From: Stereocaulon alpinum
Lineage: Eukaryota > Ascomycota > Lecanoromycetes > Lecanorales > Stereocaulaceae
DNA length: 19,193 nucleotides
NCBI GenBank assembly: GCA_018257865.1
Contig: JAEUBA010000239.1
Location: forward strand, 1 to 19,193
Direction: 5' to 3'
Positions 9,806 through 19,072 of this stretch are shown here, one piece after another. The notes under the pieces are model-generated. The model did not search any database and was not told where the DNA came from. It saw nothing but the letters and a program-made list of their open reading frames with translations. The first letter of the stretch is position 1, and each line of letters starts with the position of its first letter. Made by a program: the position numbers and the translations under genes.

Positions 9806-12196
9806 ATGGAAAGATATCATCAGCATAACGACGAGGCCGACAATGTCGACGACGAGGCTGCAGGTGTTGACGACGAGGCTTCCCAATATATGGATTCCCT
9901 TGTGCGTGACCACTTGACAGCCGTCATGGAGAGACATCAAGAACCACTACCTACTCCAGCACAAGAACTCGATGACGCACAAAGGCTCTTTTTCCTCCAA
10001 ATAGTAGCGATTGCCCTCAAGCAAGATAAAGACGTCATACTGGCTTACTTACTGAGAGCAGCTCAGAGAGTCGAGAACGATGCTGGTGGTGCAGATGCCG
10101 TAGCGATTGATGATTTCCTTCGCCGTACCGTGAAAATCATCAAGGAGGTCGGGGCTTCTGAAGGAAGGGCATTCCTTCAAACCGTTCTCGAGGATCTCTT
10201 ACAAATAGGCTATGCAGACGGACACACACCCTCCTCAGGTCGCTCTTCGCCAGTCGGGCGTGTTCCTGGAATTACAATCTTCATTGAAGATGAGTCAATT
10301 GAGATACCTTTCCGTGATATATTGCCATGCTTTTGGAGTACGCGGCTTGACACAGTCTGCGACACCTGTCACGAGCCGTTTCTTGCTGAGCCACCTATCC
10401 GTACAGTTGCTCGGCATCAGCCAATGTCACCAACAGCCTCTGCGATCCATGTACGGATCTTCAACCGTCACTTATCTTGCTTAGAAGCAACAGGTACTTT
10501 CTTCGTCCCGGTATCTCACGTGTGGGACTCTTCGATCCGCAGGGCCAACGAGTCAAGAAATCACAACGACGAGGCCGCTTCTACGCTAATCAACGCACTC
10601 GTTACCCTGCTCGAGGGAGCCGAAGATGCTTACGAGTCTGGAGTGGAATTTTGGCACGACTACTTCAGCGTTCCTCAATGGGAAACAGAGGTCAAGGAGT
10701 CGTTACTGCTCTGCCTCCCTTCGATCTATCATCGAGCTAAAGAGATTCTAGTCCAAATGTCGGATCTTTCGCCGTCTCATGCGACGCTCTTGATCATCGG
10801 CAGTTCGCTCCCGACAGAGTTTTCGTTGATACAGGCTCTTCACAAAATTCCCCTCTTACGCAATCTCAGCATTTCGCAGTGGATGCAACGAATGTGGGTA
10901 ACTTTGGAGTATTCCCAGTCCAGAGCTGCATGTGTCATGGATCAGTCGGACCGTATTTGGAGAACCCGTCAAGATAATGGTTTCTTTTCTCGAGACACCT
11001 TCACAAAGCTTCTTGAAGGTGGGGAAACACAGTTGATAGGGCTGTTTCGATATGCAAAGACGTTCTCCCGCGGTCTTAGCTTGCCAGGCGAGTTTCTCAG
11101 CGAGATAGCTTCCAGAAACAGCGGCCCAGACCAACTCTGTCTTGGCGAGGCCATGGATTTGGTGGCTAGGAAACAGTGTCAGGTCTTCCGAGATCGCTTC
11201 CTCGCTATACATGTTCTTCTAAACAGGAATATCTCGCCTCAAGACCCAGTATCTATTCCAGAGCGAGAAATCGATGCCTGCACAATGGTGTGGCGGAATG
11301 CTCTCACCAAAGATGACTACTCGCCTCTGCTTCTCCAACCTCGAGAATGTATGCCGTCCTCAAATCCTGAACCGCAAGTCGCCTCTTTCTCGGTTGGGCA
11401 TCAGAGCCTGGACGGTGTTGAATGGGGCTTAAGCAATCAGAGAGCGCCTCCAAGGCGACCACTCACTGTTACAGAGTCATCGATTCAAGTCGAGGCTGAC
11501 TTAGCGGGTGAGATAGAGAAAATCCACTACCTGGACGTGGAAGAATCCGGGGAAGTAGCCGGCGTAGACTGGGTGATTGGGCTCCTAGTTTCGATCGCTA
11601 ATGCCGATGGCGTTATCCTGTCCGTTCAAAGACTCGTTGAGGGTCTGAATCGTGTCTTTCCCTTCGATATGATGCATGTCATTGCGGCACGGGTGTTGGT
11701 GAATATGGTGATTTCTTTCGGTGATCTTCAAGATCGAGATAACGAATTTGAAAACAGCCTTGAAGAGCAACTTAACTCTTATCAATCTGCTCCCAACGGA
11801 GAGTTAGGCAGCTACCACAGGCGAGATGCTGCTCAAGAGATTTCGAGAATATTACAGCTTGAGACACATATCATGGGGGACAATTTTGACCAAGTCACAC
11901 GCTTGACCCGATCGAGGCATGTTGCCCGACGCCGCAAGGAGCGAGGGTCGGTGGGCGGCGAGCCTATCTGTGAGGTCAGATGTCCCGGGTGCCATATTGT
12001 CACTCTGTTCCGGGTTGACTTGAGACTTACCGCTCAGTTTGGGGATAAGCTGTATCGGATTCCGGGACTGGGGTATTCCGAGAGTGTGGAGGATGGTGTT
12101 GGGTTGGTGATTAATGAAGGAAGGATTACAGGCAGGATGTATTATGGACCACCTGCTTGCGATTGTGAGATCATTGAAAGGATCGAAATTCAGTGA
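9806..12196 (+). CDS. Diverged HET-domain-like protein with putative zinc-binding motifs
   Basis: The predicted protein is 796 aa from ATG 9806 (purine at -3, G at +4). The same frame is open upstream to a TTG at 9710, but with no ATG. The HET core is diverged yet readable: FFVPVSHVWD (about residues 232-241), WHDYFSVPQW (283-292), IYHRAKEILVQMSD (307-320) and WMQRMWVTLEYSQS (359-372). These correspond to the SY-x-W, WID-x2-CINQ and R-x-WTLQE blocks of PF06985. Just before it, C185-x2-C188 and H222-x2-C225 could bind zinc; a second set lies at the C-terminus (C726-x2-C729, C785-x-C787). The N-terminus has a short acidic duplication (VDDEAAGVDDEA). The reading frame is intact with normal codon use, unlike the RIP-mutated flanks. 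An alternative start uses ATG 9655 and a 43-nt intron (9704-9746), which enters the same frame, but that intron is very short. A role in allorecognition is inferred from the family. Confidence 0.8.
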   Translation: MERYHQHNDEADNVDDEAAGVDDEASQYMDSLVRDHLTAVMERHQEPLPTPAQELDDAQRLFFLQIVAIALKQDKDVILAYLLRAAQRVENDAGGADAVAIDDFLRRTVKIIKEVGASEGRAFLQTVLEDLLQIGYADGHTPSSGRSSPVGRVPGITIFIEDESIEIPFRDILPCFWSTRLDTVCDTCHEPFLAEPPIRTVARHQPMSPTASAIHVRIFNRHLSCLEATGTFFVPVSHVWDSSIRRANESRNHNDEAASTLINALVTLLEGAEDAYESGVEFWHDYFSVPQWETEVKESLLLCLPSIYHRAKEILVQMSDLSPSHATLLIIGSSLPTEFSLIQALHKIPLLRNLSISQWMQRMWVTLEYSQSRAACVMDQSDRIWRTRQDNGFFSRDTFTKLLEGGETQLIGLFRYAKTFSRGLSLPGEFLSEIASRNSGPDQLCLGEAMDLVARKQCQVFRDRFLAIHVLLNRNISPQDPVSIPEREIDACTMVWRNALTKDDYSPLLLQPRECMPSSNPEPQVASFSVGHQSLDGVEWGLSNQRAPPRRPLTVTESSIQVEADLAGEIEKIHYLDVEESGEVAGVDWVIGLLVSIANADGVILSVQRLVEGLNRVFPFDMMHVIAARVLVNMVISFGDLQDRDNEFENSLEEQLNSYQSAPNGELGSYHRRDAAQEISRILQLETHIMGDNFDQVTRLTRSRHVARRRKERGSVGGEPICEVRCPGCHIVTLFRVDLRLTAQFGDKLYRIPGLGYSESVEDGVGLVINEGRITGRMYYGPPACDCEIIERIEIQ

Positions 12197-12620
12197 TTAT
12201 GTGGATGCCTTTTTAACAATGCATCCCTAGGAAGGCAATCAACGTCGCAATATATGCCGCGTGGCCGCACATTGCTCCAAATCATTAATGGTGATCTTAC
12301 ACCACGTCAGTATTGCCGCAAGACGATTGTAGCATTGACGAGTCCACCTGCATCAAAATATAGAAGCCTGCCGGTGGTAGTCTGGCGTGAAGAGGATCGA
12401 TGCTACCCGCAGTATTACCAACATCTTTGGACAACTCTACCGCCTTCACCAGCCGGTCGAATTGATCGGGGAGCACTTTCTCGTGCGCCTATGATCATCT
12501 TCTATCTCTTAAATTCTAGTTCCTATTGACCCTACTGTGTGGTATGGAGAAGCCGGGTAGCAAAGTCTGCGTTACCTGCGGCTGCGGCAGTCTGCTACAC
12601 TCCTATGCTCTGATCCGCTA
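12197..12620. other. 3' flank of the second HET gene, no clear gene
   Basis: Normal-composition sequence. A 91-codon plus-strand ORF (12254-12529) shows no recognisable motif, no splice context and no relation to the neighbours, so I do not call it. The region probably contains the 3' UTR of the HET gene. Confidence 0.4.
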
Positions 12621-12980
12621 CTAACGAATTTTCCTCTTACATCTTGTCCACTGCGAGTTGCTAGTATTCTTTTTCGAGATATTCGTGCCCGAGGAGGTTC
12701 CATCTTGTAATATGCTGTGCTGAACGTTCTGCGGTGTCGAGCTACTTGCGGCGCGACTAACATTCTTGGTCGAGGATGGCAGTAATTGACCACGAGGAGA
12801 GGATGACCTGTCAGCAGAAACTCGAGGTTTTGGACTTTCGGAAAGCAGAGCAGTGGTAAACTGCTCTAACGCGTTCAGCGTCGCGTACCTCAAGGGGGGC
12901 ATTCCTAATATTGGTGGTTCCGCTATTACCTCTTTCGCAGCTTGGCCTGCGAAATCGTCCTATCATCTCGATTGCACCAT
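12621..12980 (-). pseudogene. Small broken ORF, family not recognised
   Basis: From ATG 12980 (MVQSR) the minus-strand frame meets TGA and TAG at codons 6 and 7. It then stays open for 112 codons to TAG 12621-12623. After the stops the text looks like protein: DDFAGQAAKEVIAEPPILG, then a predicted helix LRYATLNALEQFTTALLSES, then a Ser-rich, basic tail. The two adjacent stops are one transition away from Arg/Gln codons, as in the pseudogene at 6051-7078. The remaining ORF could start at Met 12902 as a 93-aa protein, so a small functional gene is not excluded. I cannot assign a family or function. Confidence 0.4.
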
Positions 12981-13651
12981 GCTTCGGAGGAAGATATGAT
13001 CAAATTATAGGACAAACGCTATTTGTCAGTTAGTGCCTATTCTTGCGCTGTAGGACGACATTGCGTGTTTCAGCTAGTCTAATTTACGTTTGCGCCCGTA
13101 TTGTAGCACAGCAGATCGGTCCAGCCTTGTGGCGGTGCAGGATTTGAAATGAAATGGTGATATATTGCGAGTGGACTGGAGGAGGCGCTTAGAGTATGTC
13201 TATCAAGTGTATTGAACGTTCCGTGGCGCTAGAATCGTGTATTATAAGAACCGTAGACGCTGACCTATTTAAAGTAGGGATTTTTACTTATACTACTTTT
13301 AGCCTAGTAGCGCCGTAGTCTTTATATCTAATATAATATATCGTAAACTATAATTATATAACTTGTAGTAATAAGTAATAATTTATATTTAGGATAAGGT
13401 AGTCTTATTCTAGTTAGGTCAAGCGTAGGTTACTAGTCTCTAACTTTTGGATTCGAGAATCTTTTACCACGCGTTTAAGGGTAGGCCGGTTTTAAGATCT
13501 ACTATATAAGGATAGTATAACGTTTATAACCTTAACCCTTAAGAAGTATTAAACTCGTATCTTAGACTAAGACGTAGAAATACTTATCGACTTAGTATAT
13601 ATAGCCTCCTTAAGAATAATCGTTAAGTCTAACTATAATTTACTTATTTAA
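12981..13651. other. Gene-free region with RIP boundary near 13260
   Basis: 12981-13260 is of normal composition with no gene seen. At about 13260 the sequence changes sharply to AT-rich DNA with many TpA and almost no CpA/TpG, up to the LTR at 13652. No coding segment is recognised in the mutated part. Confidence 0.5.
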
Positions 13652-14009
13652 TGTTACGGGTAACCCCGTAAGGTTACGAGCAAGGCACGTGACGAGGGTT
13701 AGTAGGTAAAGGATACTTAGGAGAGGACTAAGTAATATAGGTAATCTAGGGTATATTAGGTAGATTATAGAGTAATATAGTAGATATAGGGCTAGATTAT
13801 CCGGATTATATTAGGACTTAGTATAATTAAGGTAAATATATAAGGATAGGTTTTCCTTTAATAGAATATTTTCTTATCTCCTTATATTTAACTTATATAA
13901 TAGAGAGGAGTCTTAGCTAAAGATACTTTAATAACTATCTATCTCTATTACCTTTTAGTACTTAATATACTATATAATTTACCTATAGGAGTTAAACTAC
14001 CCTATTATA
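13652..14009 (+). repeat. 5' long terminal repeat of a second Gypsy copy
   Basis: This 358-bp repeat matches the LTR at 2183-2542 along its whole length, with long identical stretches (for example 13706-13816). It begins TGTTACGGGTAACC. A gag-like frame follows on the right, which makes it a 5' LTR in the same orientation as the first element. Its left end keeps C and G at sites that are T and A in the first copy (GAGCAAGGCACGTGACG), while its right end is the more mutated (CTATTATA against CCGTTACA). Confidence 0.9.
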
Positions 14010-14039
14010 CTTTAAATACTATACTTTAGACTATATAGT

Positions 14040-14382
14040 ATAAGCACTTCCGGTTCTACCTTAGGGGAGAGACTTCGCGTTATATCCGAAGTAATAGCTA
14101 GATTTAAGGGGAAGGAGGTAGCTCCTATTTCTAAGGATAGAATTATTATTAGCGAAGGAGGGATAAAGTTACCTACCCCTATTAAGTTCTCTAGTAGGAA
14201 GGGAGAATTAAATACGTTTCTCCGATAAATTAACCTATATATAGTATTTAATATATTAAGCTTCTATATAGTAAAGGCTAGGAACGTTTTTTACTTATTA
14301 TACCTTAAAGGTAATATAGTAGTAGTACTTTAACCCTAGCTAGAAGAATATCTCTTAAAGTCTATACTCGCTACCCTTCGAA
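14040..14382 (+). pseudogene. Truncated gag of the second Gypsy copy, RIP-inactivated
   Basis: In the frame from 14040 (ATA, probably a mutated ATG) the text runs through IKLPTPIKFSSRKGELNTF and a YLKGN block to EEYLLKS. This is the pattern of the capsid region of fungal Gypsy gag proteins (P-x-P-x-KF, then a YLRG block, then a short acidic-aromatic stretch). Only four in-frame stops are seen, each explicable as a Gln or Trp codon. Similarity ends abruptly near 14382, and nucleocapsid, protease and pol are missing, so the element was truncated, perhaps when the next element or the chromosome end joined here. Confidence 0.7.
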
Positions 14383-14639
14383 GATAATCCGTCCCTCGAC
14401 CTAGAACGCAGCCCTATCGGTCTCGTCTTTAGGGGGGTCGGCCCCGAATACGCCGCTTCCCCCCTAATTACCCCTAATTAGTATCGTCTTTCCCTATATC
14501 CCTATCCTTATCTACGCGCCCCTATATTCACCCTAAATTCCCTATAATTCCTACTTCCTACTCTTTCTAATTCTTTCCTACTCTACCTATCTACTATCCT
14601 CTATAATCTGCTCTACCTATCTACTATCTTCTATAATTA
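14383..14639. other. Pyrimidine-rich junction segment
   Basis: C/T-rich sequence between the truncated gag and the long dead ORF. It includes CCCCTAATTA repeated twice near 14460-14480. It may be the 5' untranslated part of the following element. Confidence 0.4.
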
Positions 14640-14640
14640 A
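14581..14640 (+). repeat. Tandem duplication of a 30-bp unit
   Basis: The unit beginning CTCTACCTATCTACTATC occurs at 14581 and 14611, with only a few differences at the ends. There are two copies only. Confidence 0.8.
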
Positions 14641-17600
14641 TCCTTAACTCTATAACTTTAACTGCGATCTGCCTTAATTATAGATATTTAGTATAAAGTA
14701 CTACCGCTTAGCTCTAATACTATTATACCTAATTCCTACCCCCCTAAGATCGCCCTAACTTAGAACTTTTTACCCCCTTTTCTCGTCTACTACCTATAAT
14801 AGCGCCTCCTCCTCTATACTAAGTACAGCTGTTTCTTTACTGAAAAAACGGTTATCTAGTATATTAAGAGGTTATACGTTAGATTATATAACGCCCTAGC
14901 TATTACTATTAAGGAACTCTTCTAGTATATTAGGCGACTTAGTCTAATCTACCTTAAAAGCGACTAGATATTACTATATAACCTAATTCCGCTAATTCTA
15001 AAGCTAGGCCAACCGCTTATAGGTCTTATATACACCTTCTAAGGGTATACCTATTAGACTAAATCTAAAAAGACCTTAACTAACTACCTATACTAGGAAT
15101 ATAAGTAGGATAGTTTAAATAACCGTTATAGCTATAATTAGCCTTAACTATACGTAATTAGACTAATATAGTACCTATTTATATATAGAAACCCTACCCT
15201 AAACGTATAGATCCTTATAAACTATAATAGACTACTCTATAAGCTTTAGCCTACCTAACGTAGTAAGCGACTAGGCCCTTATTAGCTACCTACTAGCTAC
15301 TATAGTATCTTACTAAACTAACCGCCTCTACTAAGACCGTCTACTCCCCCTCTACCTTCCTAATCGCCTTACCAGACTCCTTCGACGGCACCGAATTCGT
15401 AGTACTCCCTACTAAAAGATCCTTAGCTCCGGCGTATAGGCTAGGATATAATATTCCCCGTATATAAGAGGGGATAGGTCTGGTAGAGTAGCCGTATAAT
15501 AATATAGATTAGGCCTAATTATATTAGTTTAATACTATCTAGCGGTGGAAAGGAGATGTTAGGGGAGCCTAGGACGGGTCCTATAGTAACTACGCGTAAA
15601 TTAGAAATAATCCTTAAGCTAATTAAGTAGGAGGTGGCCGATTTAATCAGTTAGGCCTATAATTATATTAATAATACTATATAGTAGGCCTGTACGAAGC
15701 TAACCAGCTTTATTTAATTCTAATATATTACCCGTATCTTCCGCCCCCTACGATCTTAGGGTATACGGTTATAATATACCTAAATCTAGTAACGTCTAAT
15801 TAACTACGTAATACGAATTAGTCGATTTATTAAAGCTACCTAGTACTAAAACTAGGGGATTATACTACTATAGTAGGTTTAGTAAGCCGCTAATCAGGTC
15901 TATTAATATAGCTAAGCCCTACGTTAGCTAGATCTTCGGGCTATAGGCTGATATACTTAAGCGATTAATACTAATTAGACTATTAAGCGGTCGTTCTACG
16001 CCTCTTAGCTATCTATAAGCGTAAATACCCTTTTAATAGTACTAATCGCCCTAGAATAGGGTCTCTAACGGCTAAAAGAATACCCTCTTATCCATTTTAC
16101 TAGCGTATTAGGGATAACTAGGACGGGAACGTTTAAAACGGCTTAGAGCTATACTTTATTCCTCGCTATACTAATATAGCTTTCCTAAGCGCTCTACCTA
16201 TTTAACTAGCTCCCCCCTAATCTAGAGGTAACTAGCGCCCTATTAGCGTCGTTTATAAAGAGCTAGGGTAAAATAGATAAGGTTAAGGTATATCTAACTA
16301 ATATACCCTAGATTAAGGATAATAGTAACCCTAATAGCGATAATAAAGCTATCCTAAGCGTAGAAGACTTCCTTAATTAGCCTAAAGAAGATTAAGATAG
16401 TACTAATTAGGGCCTATCTAGTCTAAACTCTTCTAATTACTTAGACTAAGATTAAGACGAAGAGGAATAGTATTCTCTCCTAGGTACTAAGGGACTAGAT
16501 AGTACTATAGCTACTAGAATAGAAGAAACTACTACCTACTTCCGCTAATTAGCCCTCTTCAAACGCTAATAGGAGTAATATCTAGTATTTAATAGTAAAT
16601 ATCCCTTTTCTAAATTAAGTAGTCTCTTAATAGTCGGGCTAAAGCTAGCTAAAACCTAAGCTAGACTATATAAGGTATTCTAGTTAGCCGATCACCGTAC
16701 GTTATAGCTAAGTAACTAAACTCAGCTATTCTTAATAAATACGTTTTAGGCGTAGGCGCAGTATAGCCTTAAATAGGCTATTATAGTACTAAATAGCCTC
16801 GTATATAGGATACTAGACTATACTAAGCTTAATTAACCGTATAATATTATATCTAACACCAAATACTACTATTCGCTATATAGTAGCTTTAGTTAGGACC
16901 GACTAGTAGATATCTTCCTATATTACCTATAAACGGGTTAATATTAGGACCGTAATAGACTATTCTACGATAGGAACGGGGGATAGCGCCTACGACGGGT
17001 ACTAATATATAGTAAGTAATATATAATCGCCCTTTAACTAACCCTAATTATACTCTATCTATAGGCTAGTCAGCTATTACGAGGCCCTAAACTATACTAA
17101 ATTACTATTAAGAATAGTTGAGACTAGGTATAGAACCTCTTTTAGGTATTTAATTAGGTAGCTATTTACCAGCTATATAATAAAAGTATCTTAATTAATA
17201 AAGATAGGAGCGGGATTATATAATTTACCCCTATCTAGCTCTATTTACTACTACTTAGATTCTTAATCTACGTCCGTCTAGTACTACTAGCACTATATAA
17301 GGCTGCTAGTATAGACTTTATCCCGAATAACTACCTATTCTAATTATACTTACTTAGTAATCGTCCTAAGCTATCGCTACTAATCTATATAAGGGTCCTT
17401 AGCGAGTAGTTACTTAGATTATCTATAGGGTTTAGCCTTAAGTTTACTACGTAGAGCTACTAATAGGCTATAATTGTAATTAGGTACCGTTTTCTCCTGC
17501 CTTAGAGGGCCTAAGTAGACTAGATTAGGGTTAAGAAGGAGGTAGTCTTAGAATAATAGGCCGGTTACTACTATAATATTACGAGTATAAACTATAACTA

Positions 17601-18130
17601 GGACGGTTACCTACTTCTAGGGGTCTAAAGGTTAAAATTAGAGATAATATTTATATTATTAGATAATTAGCACCGCTAGCTTAAGTATCCTACTACCTAA
17701 GTACTACTAGTTAGCTCTAATATAGTAAGTCTAATTAAAGGACGGCGCTAAGGTAAATAGGGCTCTAAAGCTAGCACTTCTATACTATATACCCCTAATT
17801 AGCGGAGAAGCCCTAGTACTTCTAGAGAGTTATAGGGTAGATAGTTAAGTAGCACTAGCTAATATATAATACTAGTCTTAAACGTTAATAAGGACGACCT
17901 ACTAGATATATTAGGGGTCGTATAGGCTAATAGCCTATTAGTTAGGTAAGTTATACACTATAAAGGGTTAATAGGTGCTAGTAAAACGAAGAATAGAGTA
18001 AAACGGTAGTATATAGAGGCGTTCCTATTTAATTCGGACTATCTAAAGGTAGATAGGAAGGTACGGAGACGTAAGTAGGGGAAAGGGTATAAGGTTATAG
18101 TTATAGTAAGGATTAAACTACTATAAAGTA
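14640..18130 (+). pseudogene. RIP-killed subtelomeric ORF, like the N-terminal part of telomere-linked (TLH-type) proteins
   Basis: One frame (position 1 mod 3) carries protein-like text for about 1,160 codons. It is interrupted by very many TAG/TAA and a few TGA codons (for example 15949 and 17119), with no frameshift found. In order: a Cys-containing N-terminal segment (KYSCFFTEKT, from 14821); long helical regions with Gln/Trp positions turned to stops; a block SYTLFLAILI near 16150; an acidic stretch at about 16380-16475; a central block ending LRFLIYVRLVLLALYKA near 17300; then RLSIGFSLKFTT (about 17420) and a block ending VVLE-x2-AGYYYNI (about 17540-17580). From memory these resemble the fungal DUF3505/C2H2 plus recombinase-like region that precedes the RecQ helicase in telomere-linked helicase genes. 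No helicase motifs follow before the telomere. The family call is tentative; the single dead frame is directly visible. Confidence 0.55.
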
Positions 18131-18324
18131 GGTATTAATATAGAAGTTTAGGCCTAATTAGCCCCGAATAGCTACTATAGGGAGGATTAAGCTATATTAG
18201 TACTAAATAAATATAGGGAGCGAATCTATACTAATTAGTCCTCTAAAGTCTTCGCTAATTCGAATACGGTCACCTTTCCGTTAGGGCTAGGGTATCGGCC
18301 CGCCTACCCCCTAATATTTCTATA

Positions 18325-18550
18325 CTACGTTCTATTTATTCTCTAGTCCGCCTACGCACTTCTCCGTCTAAGTATATTTTATTTCCGCGAACTACCCTTA
18401 GTAGGGGGTAGATTTTATTTATTCTCTAGTCCGCCTATATACTTTCTAGTCTAGTCGTATTTTATTTCTATAGACTACCCTTAGTAGGGGGTAGATTTTA
18501 TTTATTCTCTAGTCCGCCTATATACTTCCCCGTACGGTTTTATTTTAATA
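18325..18550 (+). repeat. 83-bp tandem repeat, about 2.7 copies
   Basis: The marker CTCTAGTCCGCCTA recurs at 18341, 18424 and 18507, exactly 83 bp apart. The unit includes ACTACCCTTAGTAGGGGG, itself a short inverted repeat (CTACCC...GGGGGTAG). The first copy differs from the second mainly by transitions and a diverged centre; the third is partial. Confidence 0.85.
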
Positions 18551-18610
18551 TTATTCGCCTCCCCTAATTTCCCTAGTACGCGACTAAGGCGTGCGGTAGT
18601 TAGCGACCCT

Positions 18611-18630
18611 ATATTAACTTAAGTTAATAT
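18611..18630. repeat. 20-bp perfect palindrome
   Basis: ATATTAACTTAAGTTAATAT equals its own reverse complement. It lies about 440 bp from the first telomere repeat. Its function is unknown; AT-rich DNA produces short palindromes easily, but 20 perfect bases is notable. Confidence 0.8.
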
Positions 18631-18977
18631 TATATAGTACGTAGTAACCGTCGCTACTAAATAGAGTACCGCTACGAATTACTAATCTATCTCCTAAAAT
18701 ACTGCGTTATTATCTATACCTAATACCGGACGGCCCTCTAGTATCCTAGACTATACAGCTACCTACTTAAGTATCCCTAATTTAATCACCTAAAGCGCGA
18801 CGCCGCTATTACCTAGGCCGCTCCTCTCGCCCTAATCCTCTCTAATACCTTCTCCCTTAACTAGCTCTTAGGTTCCGACCTACTCCAGCTACTAATCCCT
18901 AGCCTCTTACTCTACTATAATAGATTCCGCTACTAGCTGTGCTAGGGCCCTTCGATCTATACCTATCACTAATTCCT

Positions 18978-19002
18978 AAATGTTCTTAAATTGAGAACAT
19001 TT
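18978..19002. repeat. Inverted repeat (hairpin) near the telomere
   Basis: AAATGTTCT and AGAACATTT form a perfect 9-bp stem around a 7-base loop. The right arm with its preceding bases (AATTGAGAACATTT) recurs as AATTGAGAATATTT at 19043-19056, and AATTGAG recurs directly before the telomere repeats (19066-19072). Confidence 0.8.
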
Positions 19003-19072
19003 GAAACCCTATATAAATTTTAGTACCGGTCTAGCAAAATCGAATTGAGAATATTTCAGACTTTAAATTGAG

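Larger units (their letters stand above)
18131..19072. other. Telomere-associated sequence
   Basis: Non-coding, RIP-like sequence between the long dead ORF and the telomere. It contains an 83-bp tandem repeat, a 20-bp palindrome at 18611-18630 and a hairpin at 18978-19002 (separate entries). I recognise no gene on either strand. Confidence 0.6.

Noticed and set aside
12254..12529. 91-codon plus-strand ORF after the second HET gene
   Set aside because: No recognisable motif, splice signals or coding context; more likely 3' flank.
2183..14009. A single composite element with the genes as cargo between its two LTRs
   Set aside because: The left LTR follows pol and the right one precedes gag, so these are the 3' end of one copy and the 5' end of another, not the two ends of one element around the genes.
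17400..18130. RecQ helicase domain in the telomere-side part of the dead ORF
   Set aside because: No Walker A (GKT/S), DEAH-type or later helicase motifs could be read, even allowing for transition mutations.
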